From: Caenorhabditis elegans
Taxonomy: Eukaryota; Nematoda; Chromadorea; Rhabditida; Rhabditidae
Direction: 5' to 3'
Assembly (NCBI RefSeq): GCF_000002985.6
Contig: NC_003284.9
Span: forward strand, 5,394,001 to 5,458,000
DNA: 64,000 bases
Part shown: in pieces, positions 1-10,600 of the stretch
Numbering within the stretch: the stretch's first letter is position 1
How the letters are laid out: each line of letters begins with the position of its first letter
Notes under the pieces: generated by a model
What the model saw: the letters and a program-made list of their open reading frames with translations, nothing else
Told to the model about the DNA's origin: nothing
Databases searched by the model: none
Made by a program: the position numbers and the translations under genes

Positions 1-140
1 TTTCCGAGAACAACAGTCAAAACAACCCTCAAATGACCCGGCTTGTAACTGATATGCACACTTCAATGCAAAGATTGCTGAATGTGCAAGATGAAATGAG
101 GATGCAAATTGAGGTTGTTAAATTTGTTCTGAAAAAATGA
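1..140 (+). CDS. 3' terminal exon of a gene that begins left of the window (partial)
   Basis: From base 3 one frame stays open for 45 codons to a TGA at 138-140. The peptide is polar and rich in Met, Gln and Asn, with a heptad-like C-terminal stretch (MQRLLNVQDEMRMQIEVV) that looks like a short coiled coil. No splice acceptor is visible, so the exon begins upstream of the window. Family not recognised. It is tail-to-tail with the minus-strand hydrolase gene that ends at 1196. The open frame could be chance, but codon use and the clean stop favour a real terminal exon. Confidence 0.5.
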   Translation, partial: SENNSQNNPQMTRLVTDMHTSMQRLLNVQDEMRMQIEVVKFVLKK

Positions 141-1195
141 GTTAAAAACTTTAAAAGTTTAGGTATTACAACAAAGTGTACGAAATCACTACATGCATTC
201 AACCCCAAATGTTCCACATCTTCAAGGTACATAACCGAATTTCTAATCAGTTTCTAACTTTTCTATCAATAATTTTGAAGGTCTAACTTCTTCTCCGGTA
301 CCATCTGATCGTTACGACAATCGGTTCTAAAGCAGTGTCTTTTTTGTGTTTTTTTTCTCACAAGTACTATTATTTTTCCTTCTAATCCGACAATCGATCA
401 CAGTTCTCATCTCAAGTTGTGTATTTATTTTTCTAACGACAACCCCCGATTACAACAAAAAATTTCGTGTATTTGAATTTTATTGACAATTGAATTTCAA
501 AAAAATTATATAAATAAATATTCAATAAATAATTGACATCACTTTTTCTTTCTGCACCCACACTAATTTGCATTCATGTATTGCTTCCTAAAATGTCATA
601 TTTGTTAAACATGTTTTATTTTAATCCTTACCAAAGTTTCGTTAGGGTTGTTTGCCATTTTTTTAAATGCGGCATCATTTTTGAAATTTCAGCTTCGTTT
701 TGGGGTTGTTTCAAAACATCAGAAACTTTTTTTGCAAAAGATTGAACCATTGGGTGAACATCACCGGATAAATCTGAAACTTAAAATAAAGTGAGTTTCT
801 GATGTGCACATTGTGCCACATTTCGTTGGCAATATATTCCCGATCTGCCCAAATTAAAGGTGGGCCTTCCTTTAGTGCTGTTGTTACCGAATATCGTAGT
901 ACAACTTTTTTTTTAATGGAACATTTTCATTTCGAGACAAAAAGCGATGTTAACTCAGTTGTCATAAACTTTTGACATCGATCAAAAAATTCTTCAAGCT
1001 TCATTTTTAAATAAGGTTCGAACATTCGATAGTGCTTCAGATATCTCAAAAATTGGTGGAAACTCAGTTTTTAAGACATTTCGTCTAGAGATACAAAAAA
1101 TTTCTAAAATTTTAAAACCCATTTAGTATGATATTTTTCAATTTCGAATCTTAAAAATGACTTTTAATTATTTCCCCACAAACCATAGGCCACCT
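141..1195. other. Intergenic region between convergent genes, AT-rich
   Basis: No gene is supported. Short open frames (for example 533-745 +) lack splice context and coding composition. The right part (about 950-1190) resembles the dispersed repeat family seen again in pks-1 introns: a 'gcattcgatagtgctt'-like block followed by a run ending in 'attatttccccac'. Confidence 0.5.
950..1190. repeat. Copy of dispersed AT-rich repeat family
   Basis: The block with 'cgaacattcgatagtgcttcag' spirit and the downstream 'tttaattatttccccaca' matches a segment at about 46985-47170 ('caagcattcgacagtgcttt' and 'taatcacttccccatt'). Comparison was by eye, so boundaries are approximate. Confidence 0.45.
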
Positions 1196-3185
1196 TTATC
1201 TCTGAAATAACAAGCGTCTGGTTGTCAAATTTTCACCTGGAAGTTCGATATAATTGGCATTCTTTTTGATTTTCATGCCCAGCGGTGGCAGGTTTTCTTG
1301 TGAGTTGAATATTATATCAGATTCTAATGTGGATGGGGTTTCTGAAAAGGTTAAGGTAGAACGTTTGGTGTAATTGATAGAACATGTACCTGCGGTAAGA
1401 TCAACAGTGTAGAATGTTGTTGTAGTAGAATCAGAGTAAGCAGTTGTGGTTTCTATTGCCCGGGTGCTTGAGGAAGCAGACGTGGATGGTGAGCCAATAT
1501 AATTGAATGATACTGAGTTGGCAGATGAAAATAAGGTTTCGGCAGGTTTTCGAATAACTGAAAACATATAAAAATAAACAAAACTGTAAAAAAAAGTTTT
1601 AAATATATTTTCTCACCCTGCTCGATTGAATTTTGGAATTGAGGAGATGACTGAACAGTTTTGTTGTCATCTAGAGTTGTCTCGTATTTCGTAAAACAAT
1701 CGGCTCCATTTTTCATCTCCTGCGTGATACTAAAAATGTCTTTCTCACGAAAAAAAATCAATAATTTCCCTTCTTACCGGAAAAGTTTGCCGTGACCCGG
1801 AATAACATAGTCGGCATAGCAGATCACCTTATTCCGACTAATCTTTCCAATTATTGGGTTCCATGCTTCTTGAAACCAGATACCTGCCGCCTCGTTGGCA
1901 TCCTCTTCGTTGTAGAACAGGTCACATGAAAAATCGCATCATTATTTGCAGAACTGGGAGAGAACTGGCGCTTACCAGCAACCGCAATTATTCCGCAACA
2001 CGAGACGTTGTGCACCATGACTGTCACATCTTGAGCAGTGTGACCAGGGGTGTTCCAGAGTTGAACGTTTTTTGTTAGTTGCATGATATCCTTCTAAAAA
2101 ATGGAAAACTACTAGTAATGTTGACATGCAATGAAAATGGTATTGAAATTACTATACACATGAAATGCAATTTGAACATTTTTGAGCTCAATTGAACACA
2201 TTGTGTTCGAGTATCAGGAAATCGCGAAAAATTCTTAAAAACATAATTTTCCACATTCTGAAACGCGTACCCGCGTTTGGATATTGTCGCAACAAACGCA
2301 AATAACATAACTTCTTAGTACTTTTCGTGCCCGCTTTTCATAGTTTTTCAGGATAATTGGAACGAATAGGAATATTTTTGATTGTCTGGTATTTTTTTTT
2401 GAAAATAAAAAAATACATGAGACAGTTGCAAACTTTTTGTGAAGAGACTTTTTTAAATAAATGCTTTCGACTTTTTCAATTAGAATATTGCGTTATGAAA
2501 ACGACCTAGGTATCCATTGAATTCACAGCTGTAGAATTTCTGACTGGCCTTAAACATTTTAGAAAATTGGTAGTTAACTGTCGTAGCTAATAGTCCAGAA
2601 CAAATATGTATCAAGTTGAGTTGTAAACCGTTACCAAATTACTAATAAATATACTAACCGTGTGAAGTTCTGTAGAAATGAAGTTAGTATCGGAATACTC
2701 ATAACTCCCAAAAAAGTGTCTCGCATTTGGAAAAAAGTTCCCTTGCCCAAAGTGATCAGGATGTCCATGAGTAGTGACCACATATTGTATTTCACCCGGC
2801 ACAATGTTTCTTGACGCAATTCCCTTTAACATGAGCTCTTTCGAATGAACATCCGTTGCGGATGGTGAATCAACAACAATGTAATGGCCTCCATCATATA
2901 CCATGCTGACCGATGCGGTTAAGTTCATACCCTGGAACGGAAAACGACTATTAGGACGCCTAACAATCTTCTAATTTTAGTTTAACTTTTTGTCTCTTTG
3001 ACTTTTTGACTCACATGCTGAACTCGTTTCAGACTTCCTTCTACTAATTGCTGCACGTACGTTGGATTTTGTTTTTGTGCTGGCTCAATGTAGAACTGAA
3101 AACATTTGTATTCATTTGAGTTTTTCAGGGGGTCGCCGACATATATCACACATTCAAATTGTTTGACACTACATGCCGACCACAA
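1196..3185 (-). CDS. Metallo-beta-lactamase-fold hydrolase (MBLAC1-like), one suspect splice acceptor
   Basis: Exons (minus strand): 3015-3185, 2659-2931, 1976-2093, 1778-1925, 1617-1729, 1390-1557, 1196-1341; the frame closes at 378 residues. Metal ligands are visible: THGHPDH (HxHxDH) in exon 2, His of NTPGHT in exon 3, Asp of the GDLF motif at the start of exon 4, and His of VIPGHG at the end of exon 4. This is the two-metal hydrolase set of the MBL superfamily; substrate unknown. A Ser/Thr-rich tail of about 120 residues follows. The exon 3/4 junction needs an acceptor at 1926-1927 where the sequence reads CAT instead of CAG; every other junction is canonical. The start Met at 3185 is the first in frame and the true N-terminus may lie upstream. 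The gene precedes nothing obvious in an operon; the scavenger-receptor gene lies 0.58 kb upstream on the same strand. Confidence 0.75.
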
Positions 3186-3761
3186 TTTTGATATAATTAA
3201 GAATATACTGATAACATAAACTCGTTTTTATTACTTTATTACCTGTATCGTTCTACTGCTGACAAAACCAACCCAAAAAAGCAAAATATATATTAAGGGT
3301 GTCATAAGTGAAAGTTTCCGGACCAAGAGCCCGGTCGAAAAAAGGTTCGTTAATGAATGGCACAAAACAACCGTAATCTAAGGCGGCAAAAGTGGGTTGT
3401 GCCACTTTGCCAAGGTTAAAGCTTCTTCTTGCCGGCCCCTCATTGTCCCTACCGGCGACCGCATTAGCCTTGTCCGGAATACCGAACAAGCATTGTGCGC
3501 ATCGTCGATGAGCATTGTCTTTGCATTTCAAACAATACACTGATACACGCTAGGCTTCTGTCCGCCGTTTTTTTTTTCTGTTGTTTCTCGCTCAGTTTCT
3601 TCCGTGCTGCCGCTGACCAACCATCTAGTATGTGCGGAGAGCAGAAACCATAGTTTAGTCGTAAAATTGTAGGAAAGTGTTTTAAAAATTGAAGGTATAA
3701 AGTATAAAGAGTGTTGTTTGAAAGCAAATTAGAAGTATAATAAATTTGAAAAAAAAATTAA
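3186..3761. other. Intergenic stretch with a GC-richer island, nothing firm
   Basis: Bases about 3300-3650 are clearly GC-richer than their surroundings and hold two overlapping minus-strand open frames. One (3253-3540) has a Cys-rich start (CLKCKDNAHRRCAQC). No splice structure, signal peptide or known family is visible. It may be a transposon or gene fragment, or promoter DNA of the hydrolase gene. Confidence 0.3.
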
Positions 3762-6570
3762 TTATGAAGTTTTGTGATGTTCATCTCTAAAACAGCAGAA
3801 TGATACAATAACCATAACAATCGACAAGGCAATGAGACCAGCTGAAAATCAATTAAAGTATGTATTAATGCACTAATTTTGAATATATCATCACTTACCG
3901 CCAAGTCCAACAGCTATCCAACAAATTGTGTTAACCGTGCTGACAGGTGTGAACAATTGAGAATTTAGCTGATCAATTGTATTCTGATCCATATAGAATG
4001 ATTCATTCACCCACGCCAATGGATACGCTCCAGGTCTCATCACCGAGTAAGATCGAATATGTTTGAACTGGTTGACAAGCATGTTAATTTGCAGTCTCTT
4101 CTGAGCTTGAAGCACTGTTCCGGTATTCTGAACATTATAAAACTGTTTTTCAAATTAAAGATTTAAAAGTACCGGTTCAATATCCAACATAGTCTCATCA
4201 TTATCATATGTCGGTTTGAATCTAGGAACAAACTTTGAGACAACTTTACTGGCTTGATAGAAATGCGGCTTTGACATGATAATGGGGCCACCGGTACATT
4301 GGCTGATATCCAATAGTCCACTTGGTAAACATGCGCTTTGAGCTGGATACTCATATGATCCGTACTTTAATGGTATGCAGTATCTGCAAAAATTTGTTAT
4401 TCCTACGACGTAAATCCCCATTGCAAACAAAAAAAGTGTTGCAACCTTTCTATTTGCTGGGTAGCTTTCCCTAATTCTCACCCGCAATTTTCATCAAGAC
4501 TGTAGTCGAATTGTGTCGGAGGCATCACGAAACGATATCCTTTGAATCCTTTTACAGTTACTTCACGATCGAATACAAAATGGATCGTTCTACATACATC
4601 CGACACGAATGCTGGTAGAATGTCAGTCTTTTTTACAAAGTTTTTGAAGTAGTCACCATCTGTGTATACAAAATCGGTCGATGTCAAGAATTGTAGTACT
4701 TACTAGTTCCAGTCAGCACCAACGCCGAGTTCGGGTCCTTGCAGTACGTTTTATTAGCGTAGGGCCACCTAAATGTTTAACTTTATTTGAACTGATCTAG
4801 TTTTGAAATATATCTTACCACATTGGAGGAAGTGTATTACCAATACTGTTGAACAAGGAGTTATTCGAAATACTTCTAAACTCTGTCATATATCCTGCTT
4901 TAAGTGGATCGGTTTTTCCTGTGAGCACCGTATTTATAATGTCACTGGTTCCATTTAACGGCTAAAAGTTTCACTTTAGATTTTAGCACTTAAATAAGAG
5001 CTCACATTAAGTTGAATTGGTGGATCGTCAAGAGGTTTCGGTGCAGTTCCAAACAAAAAGTGCAGCATGCCCAATGCTTCGTCCAAAAACTTTTCTACAA
5101 ATGGAGTTTTATAGCCCGAAAAGAGCAATTGATCGACAGTCTGAAAAACTATAGTTTGACAAATCTACACAACTTATTTTGAAATACCACAGTTGTGAAC
5201 GGAGACACATTGAATAAGCTGATCAGTGTACCCAGTTCTCCTTCGATTAAAGCTCCCAGATTTGAACATGTTTGGTTGGCGTTTGGTTTTCCCTAAAACA
5301 TGGACAATTGTTATTTTATTCGAGTGCGAGGATTTTATGTTTTTCCAAATTTTCGTGCAAGATTACACGTTCTAAAAGATTCATTAGAAAAACGCATAAA
5401 GATGCTTTTTCACAAAATTTTTATAGAAAAAGTTCAAAATTTAAAACTTGACGTCAATTCTATCGGATTCAAGTGGCATTGCAACTTGATGTCTTAAAAA
5501 ATAGCTCGTGTTTAAAAGAGCAGCGATATTGAAAATACTTTAATGAAAAATTTGATAGCATAAACTGATTCAATCGTTACCAGTTTGCAAAAGAAACAAT
5601 AATGAATTTTGAGCAGAAATTTATTTTCCCTACGCACCCATAAATTCAGTATTTACTTGTTTTTTTTTTAATTATAATTTTCTGATACTTTTTTTTAAGT
5701 TTAAAGATTTTTGGTTTTACATATACATAATACACTATTTTTACTCATTTCAACTTAAAATTACAAAGTTTTTTAGGCGACGAGATTATTGAAGTATTTA
5801 ATTAGCCCAAAAAATACGGAATATAAGTTGACTTAAAAATCCGTACTTTTAGTTTCCAAACCAATTTTGCTCCCAGTTTTTCTACAACTCACCTTCATTA
5901 TTGCGTGACAAATTGTTGCAGCAAGTGGGTTTTTTAGTATACCTTCTATCACTGTATCAATTTGGTCGATTCCCACTTGAAATCCCATATCCGGAATCAA
6001 AACTTTATCCTTATACGGGTCACATCCTAAAACGTGATATTTCACTCAATACTTTGAAAACTTTTTACCTGCACACGACTTGTTCGGGTTGAACACAAAT
6101 GTTTGAATTTGGCGGAACTCCATGAATTCTCCATTTTCAGAAAAGTTTAATTTGTCCATAGTAAGAATCTCACTGAAATGAAATAATTTGAAATACTTCG
6201 TAGCTAGAAATCCTTACTCAAATGCATAGGGACCCTTTTCTCGAACATCCGGGTAAATTGCTCGATTCATTATTCCGATTGTGTTGGTGTAGTCATAAAC
6301 CCAGTACTGCATAGTAGAAATGTATTTGGAATTGACCCAACTGTCAGTAAAAGAGTTGAGTGTTCCATCAGCATTCAACCCTAGAACTTTGCTCTGAAAA
6401 AGTTTCTAGGCTTCATGACAATTCACTTATTCTCTTACGTCATTAATTTGATTATTGACAATGTTAGGGAACACATTAAGCACAATTACTAGTCCGGCAA
6501 CCAGAAGAGCAGCTCCAATCAGGAATATAATTCCAGCCGACACCTGACATATACAGGATCTGCTGGCCAT
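3762..6570 (-). CDS. scav-1: CD36/SCARB-family class B scavenger receptor
   Basis: Exons (minus strand): 6439-6570, 6218-6393, 6069-6172, 5893-6026, 5188-5292, 5006-5140, 4819-4961, 4704-4768, 4482-4659, 4173-4383, 3899-4127, 3762-3841. All phases agree and give 563 residues, normal for the family. Topology is the CD36 hairpin: an N-terminal membrane helix (residues about 10-35, GIIFLIGAALLVAGLVIVL), a large ectodomain, and a C-terminal helix in the last exon (AGLIALSIVMVIVSFCCF) followed by a short polar tail. CD36-type landmarks include YAFEE-like and MNRAIYPDVREKGPY near the N-terminus (the conserved REKGPYxF motif), many NxS/T sites and paired Cys in the ectodomain. CD36 proteins take up lipids and lipoproteins at the cell surface. 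The symbol is recalled from the C. elegans family, so it is less certain than the family. Confidence 0.85.
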
Positions 6571-7678
6571 TGTACCCAGTTGTTCTGTAAAAATAATTCG
6601 GGAGTTAGAAAACGATTAAAGACTATAAAATGACACCGAGTGAACAACTTTCCTCCAACCGTCAGGTTATCTTTGGCAAGAAAAGAGTTAATAGTCAGTC
6701 GATAGACTGCAGTTTCTGACCGAACAACAGATAAGGCTACGCTCGCGTTGGGTTCTTCATATCAATTGCCAACGGTGCTGATTGGAAAAAAAATGCCGGA
6801 ATCACGCTTGGTGCCTAGAATTTCGGCAGGAAACAATTTAAACAAATGCAATAAAACACATCTTAAAGTAGCCAAAGTGAAAAGAACACCATCTTATAAT
6901 ATTGAGTTTCAAATTATGGAACACATTCTGTGGAAGCATGATATTTTTCACAATCTTCGGTCAATGTTTTGCTAAATTACCAAATTGAAAAAAAACTGTG
7001 GATTTTTGAAAAATTTATAGCATTGCTGAATGTTTGAATCTTATGATCACAGTGAATTCGCACTCAAAAAACGTGCTTCCACATTACTTATGTATACTGA
7101 ACAGTTCTCAATAGACACTTTGCAAATTTCCTGTTATGTTCGAATACAAATATTTAAGATATACTTATTATAAAATATATAAAATGTAGAAAAACGTTTT
7201 TTTGCCGAATTTTATAACTTGGAAAAGACAAGCATTCTCTAGTTTTTGAATGTAGCTTTCAAAAGATTGTGCAATTTTTTGAAACCATTCAGTTTCAGTT
7301 TGATAGTTGCTCATTTTAGCAGCATACGTTTCTCACCTTTAAATCCTGATCTCAAAAATTGATCACTTTCAATTCTCCGAGGTTACGGATTTGCAATTTG
7401 TTGCCGTGAAAATGTTTTTTGGGAATATCAATTTTTATTCGCATTTGTATTTTTATCACAGTATTCATTAAAATAACTGAATTAATCAGCACTTTTCTAT
7501 TACAACGGTATTGAATTAAATTATCGCAGAATTGAATCATGGTACAATCGATAAAATAAATAACAAAAAATTGAAGTTCGGCAATTACAAACTGCAAATT
7601 AGTTCCTAGCTCAATCATATTAACCAGAAGTTTTAATTTGCAGTTTATAAATGTACAAATAACAATTTTCGAATAGTT
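6571..7678. other. Intergenic: upstream DNA of the scavenger receptor gene
   Basis: Between the receptor start (6570, minus) and the 3' end of the next minus-strand gene (stop at 7679). No gene is supported. The right half is very AT-rich. The left part carries the presumed promoter (see 6660-6740). Confidence 0.5.
6655..6740 (-). promoter_or_regulatory. Possible GATA-factor sites upstream of the scavenger receptor gene
   Basis: A TTATCT core near 6668 and an AGATAAGG near 6730 lie 100-160 bases upstream of the start codon. GATA sites of this form drive intestinal genes in C. elegans, which would suit a lipid receptor. Such short motifs also occur by chance in AT-rich DNA. Confidence 0.25.
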
Positions 7679-10600
7679 TTATAAAACAATTGGAGACGGT
7701 TTCCTCGACACCAAAAACCATTCTTCCATCAAGTTGTACGCAAGATTTTCTCTATTATCCTGAAGAAAAGCGATCGCATTCGTGCATTGTTTGTACTCTG
7801 CAATCAGTTGTCCTGCTCCGGTGTAGGCTTCTTTCATATGGCATTCTTTCAGATTTAAAGTTCCATCATCGTCCTTCTAAACCACATTTTGTTTGAAGGA
7901 ACTTTTTTTTTGAATTTACCTTTGCGTAGTAGATCAACTTGTTCATAACAAACTCAGCCGCATTTACATGTTGATCTGAAATTGTTTGAGTAAGTAGTTG
8001 GTAATTTAAAGGATTAGTTGGTAATTTAGTCAGGAATTGACTAATCAAGACCTGGATAATAAGACAACTGTAACCTGTAACTTTGAAAATTGAACAAAAT
8101 ACTTTTATATCTTACTAATAATTTATTAGAAAGACAAGTCTTTTAAAACCAGGAGAACAAAATATATCTCGAAATATTTGAGACCAAGACACTGAAAACA
8201 AGGAGAAAACTCCTCAACTGAACCCTTAACCTTAAATAAAAACAATAAAAACCTAAAACTTGTAACAATGGAAAACGGTGAGCCTTACGGCGTCGACCGG
8301 CTTGCACCCGTTCTTGCGGAAGTAGTGATGAGAAATCTTGGATTCGCGTCGCCGTGTGCGCAAGGCACTGAAAGTGCGTCAACAAGATCGGAAGGCGCGA
8401 AACTTGTTGAGCAGGAAATCAGAGGTTTTGGCGTGTCAAAATGACAAAAGAGCTTGCGTTGAGGGAAAAATAAAAGAGAAAACGGGTAAAACCCGACATC
8501 CCCGGCTTTTTCGAGCTCCGCCTCCCTGATCCCGACACACACAGAAAATCGGCTTCAGCTACTACCAAACGGGGATACAAAAATAATTAAACAAAAAGCT
8601 CTACGGGACCTAAGAGGGAATAAGAGAATAAAGAATAATAACACAGGACCTAACTTAAAATATATAATTCCTAGACTTAGACGGGTGGGGAATAAGAAGA
8701 TAAAAATAAAAAATGAGGGAACCTAGAATTAAAATAAAATTACTACTCTTAAGGGATGGGGATATAATATACTGATAAAAATATAAAATAATAAAAAGAA
8801 ATTTAAATACACATAGGAATCATGAAGTCACTGAACCTCTGCAGCTTGGCGAGGGGTGAGCTCGACTTGACGACTTCTCCAATCCTGAGACCGTGATGGA
8901 ACTTGACTGACGTCCCATCTCCATCCATAACACATGCCAACTTCCGAACGGCACGAACTCCAAGGTGGATCCTTGCGAGGACGTGATTCTTGAACGAATC
9001 TTTGCCAACTCATGTCATTCCAATTCTCATGACTCCAATTGTTCCAATCCAACATATCAGATACTGTACCATAACATGCTTGTTGTGACAAGTCAGTTGG
9101 TGGATCTGTACGTGGACGCATTTCCTCATTGACTCTACGCTTCATTTTCTTGTCAAAAAATCCGCCACAGGCACATCTCCCGGCTTTTGTAGTCCGGCCT
9201 TTTGTATCTGATTGTTCAATGAGTTGTGCATAATGTGCTCAATCTTATCATTTTCATTGTCACAGGATTTTTCCTGGATTGTAATTGACTCAATTGCTGT
9301 GGTTTCTTTTTGAATGGCATCAGTGTCTTCATTCTTATAGTCAATATCTGGAGAATCAATAATTTGAGTCTCATGTTCAATCTCATAATCAGTTTTGGAA
9401 CATTCAGTTGTAACAATAGACATAGAATCACAATTTTGAAAATTTTCCAAAATGTTGGAGTTCAGTGGGGGACCCAAGTATGTATCCTTGGCTTTCTGGT
9501 CCACTTTCTCCTTTTCAAAAGCATTTTCTATGTGATCAGTGTCAATTCCATAACTTTCAATACAAGATTCCTTTGGAGAATGTGAAAATCTCATACTTGT
9601 TTCCACTTCACAACTGTCTGTAACATTCTCGAAGTACTGTACATCACTTATATTAGAGCATTTGAATGCATTCTCATATTTTGCAATTGCATTCTTATGA
9701 TCATACTGTTCCATTTTCAACTTCTCTTCAAGATTTCTTAGCTCATGTCTTTTCTCGCTCATTGCAATCTATTTTAACCCTATCAGATTGCGCCGAGTTC
9801 ACCCCAATTGAATCGGAGGATGTCTATATTGGAAGTAGTGCCCAGGCCATAGCACCTCCACCTCAGTCTCAGATGTCACTGTCCGCTTAATGGGACATCT
9901 ACTTAGTAGACATTTGAGGGCAGCTTGCCTGGTTCAACACCATTACGCTTCCGCAAGGCCAGATGAGAAACTCCTAACTCAACTGGGTGTCCAACGCCCC
10001 GGATCCAGGTACCACCGAGGGGAGAAAATGATTAGCTCGCGGTGGGGATTGAACCCCTCGCCTATTGCGCAGTAGACGCGCTCACTAACCCATCCCCGGT
10101 TCGGCCCCCAAGTCAGGAATTGACTAATCAAGACCTGGATAATAAGACAATTGTAACCTGTAACTTTGAAAATTGAACAAAATACTTTTATATCTTACTA
10201 ATAATTTATTAGAAAGACAAGTCTTTTAAAACCAGGAGAACAAAATATATCTCGAAATATTCGAGACCAAGACACTGAAAACAAGGAGAAAACTCCTCAA
10301 CTGAACCCTTAACCTTAAATAAAAACAATAAAAACCTAAAACTTGTAACAATGGAAAACGGTGAGCCTTACGGCGTCGACCGGCTTGCACCCGTTCTTGC
10401 GGGAGAAGTGATGAGAAATCTTGGATTCGCGTCGCCGTGTGCGCAAGGCACTGAAAGTGCGTCAACAAGATCGGAAGGCGCGAAACTTGTTGAGCAGGAA
10501 ATCAGAGGTTTTGGCGTGTCAAAATGACAAAAGAGTTGAGGGAAAAATAAAAGAGAAAACGGGTAAAACCCGACAATTTAAAGGATTTCAACAACAGTTC

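Larger units (their letters stand above)
8023..10579 (-). mobile_element. Non-autonomous LTR retroelement inserted in an intron, with 5-bp target duplication
   Basis: Two direct repeats (8028-8498 and 10111-10575) flank 1.6 kb of internal DNA. AATTT at 8023-8027 and 10575-10579 fits a 4-5 bp target duplication. A purine-rich tract (agggaggcggag and aaaaagccgggga on the minus strand) directly precedes the repeat at 8498, and the LTR begins TGTCGGG on the minus strand, so the element is read on the minus strand, in the sense of its host gene. No reverse transcriptase, integrase or protease is present, so it must be mobilised in trans. By eye the LTRs differ at about four bases plus one 6-base indel, which implies a young insertion. 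The internal ORF is listed separately. Confidence 0.8.

Noticed and set aside
8143..8529. Open frames on both strands that recur exactly at 10226-10687
   Set aside because: They lie in the long terminal repeats; repetition is due to the LTRs, not to a gene family.
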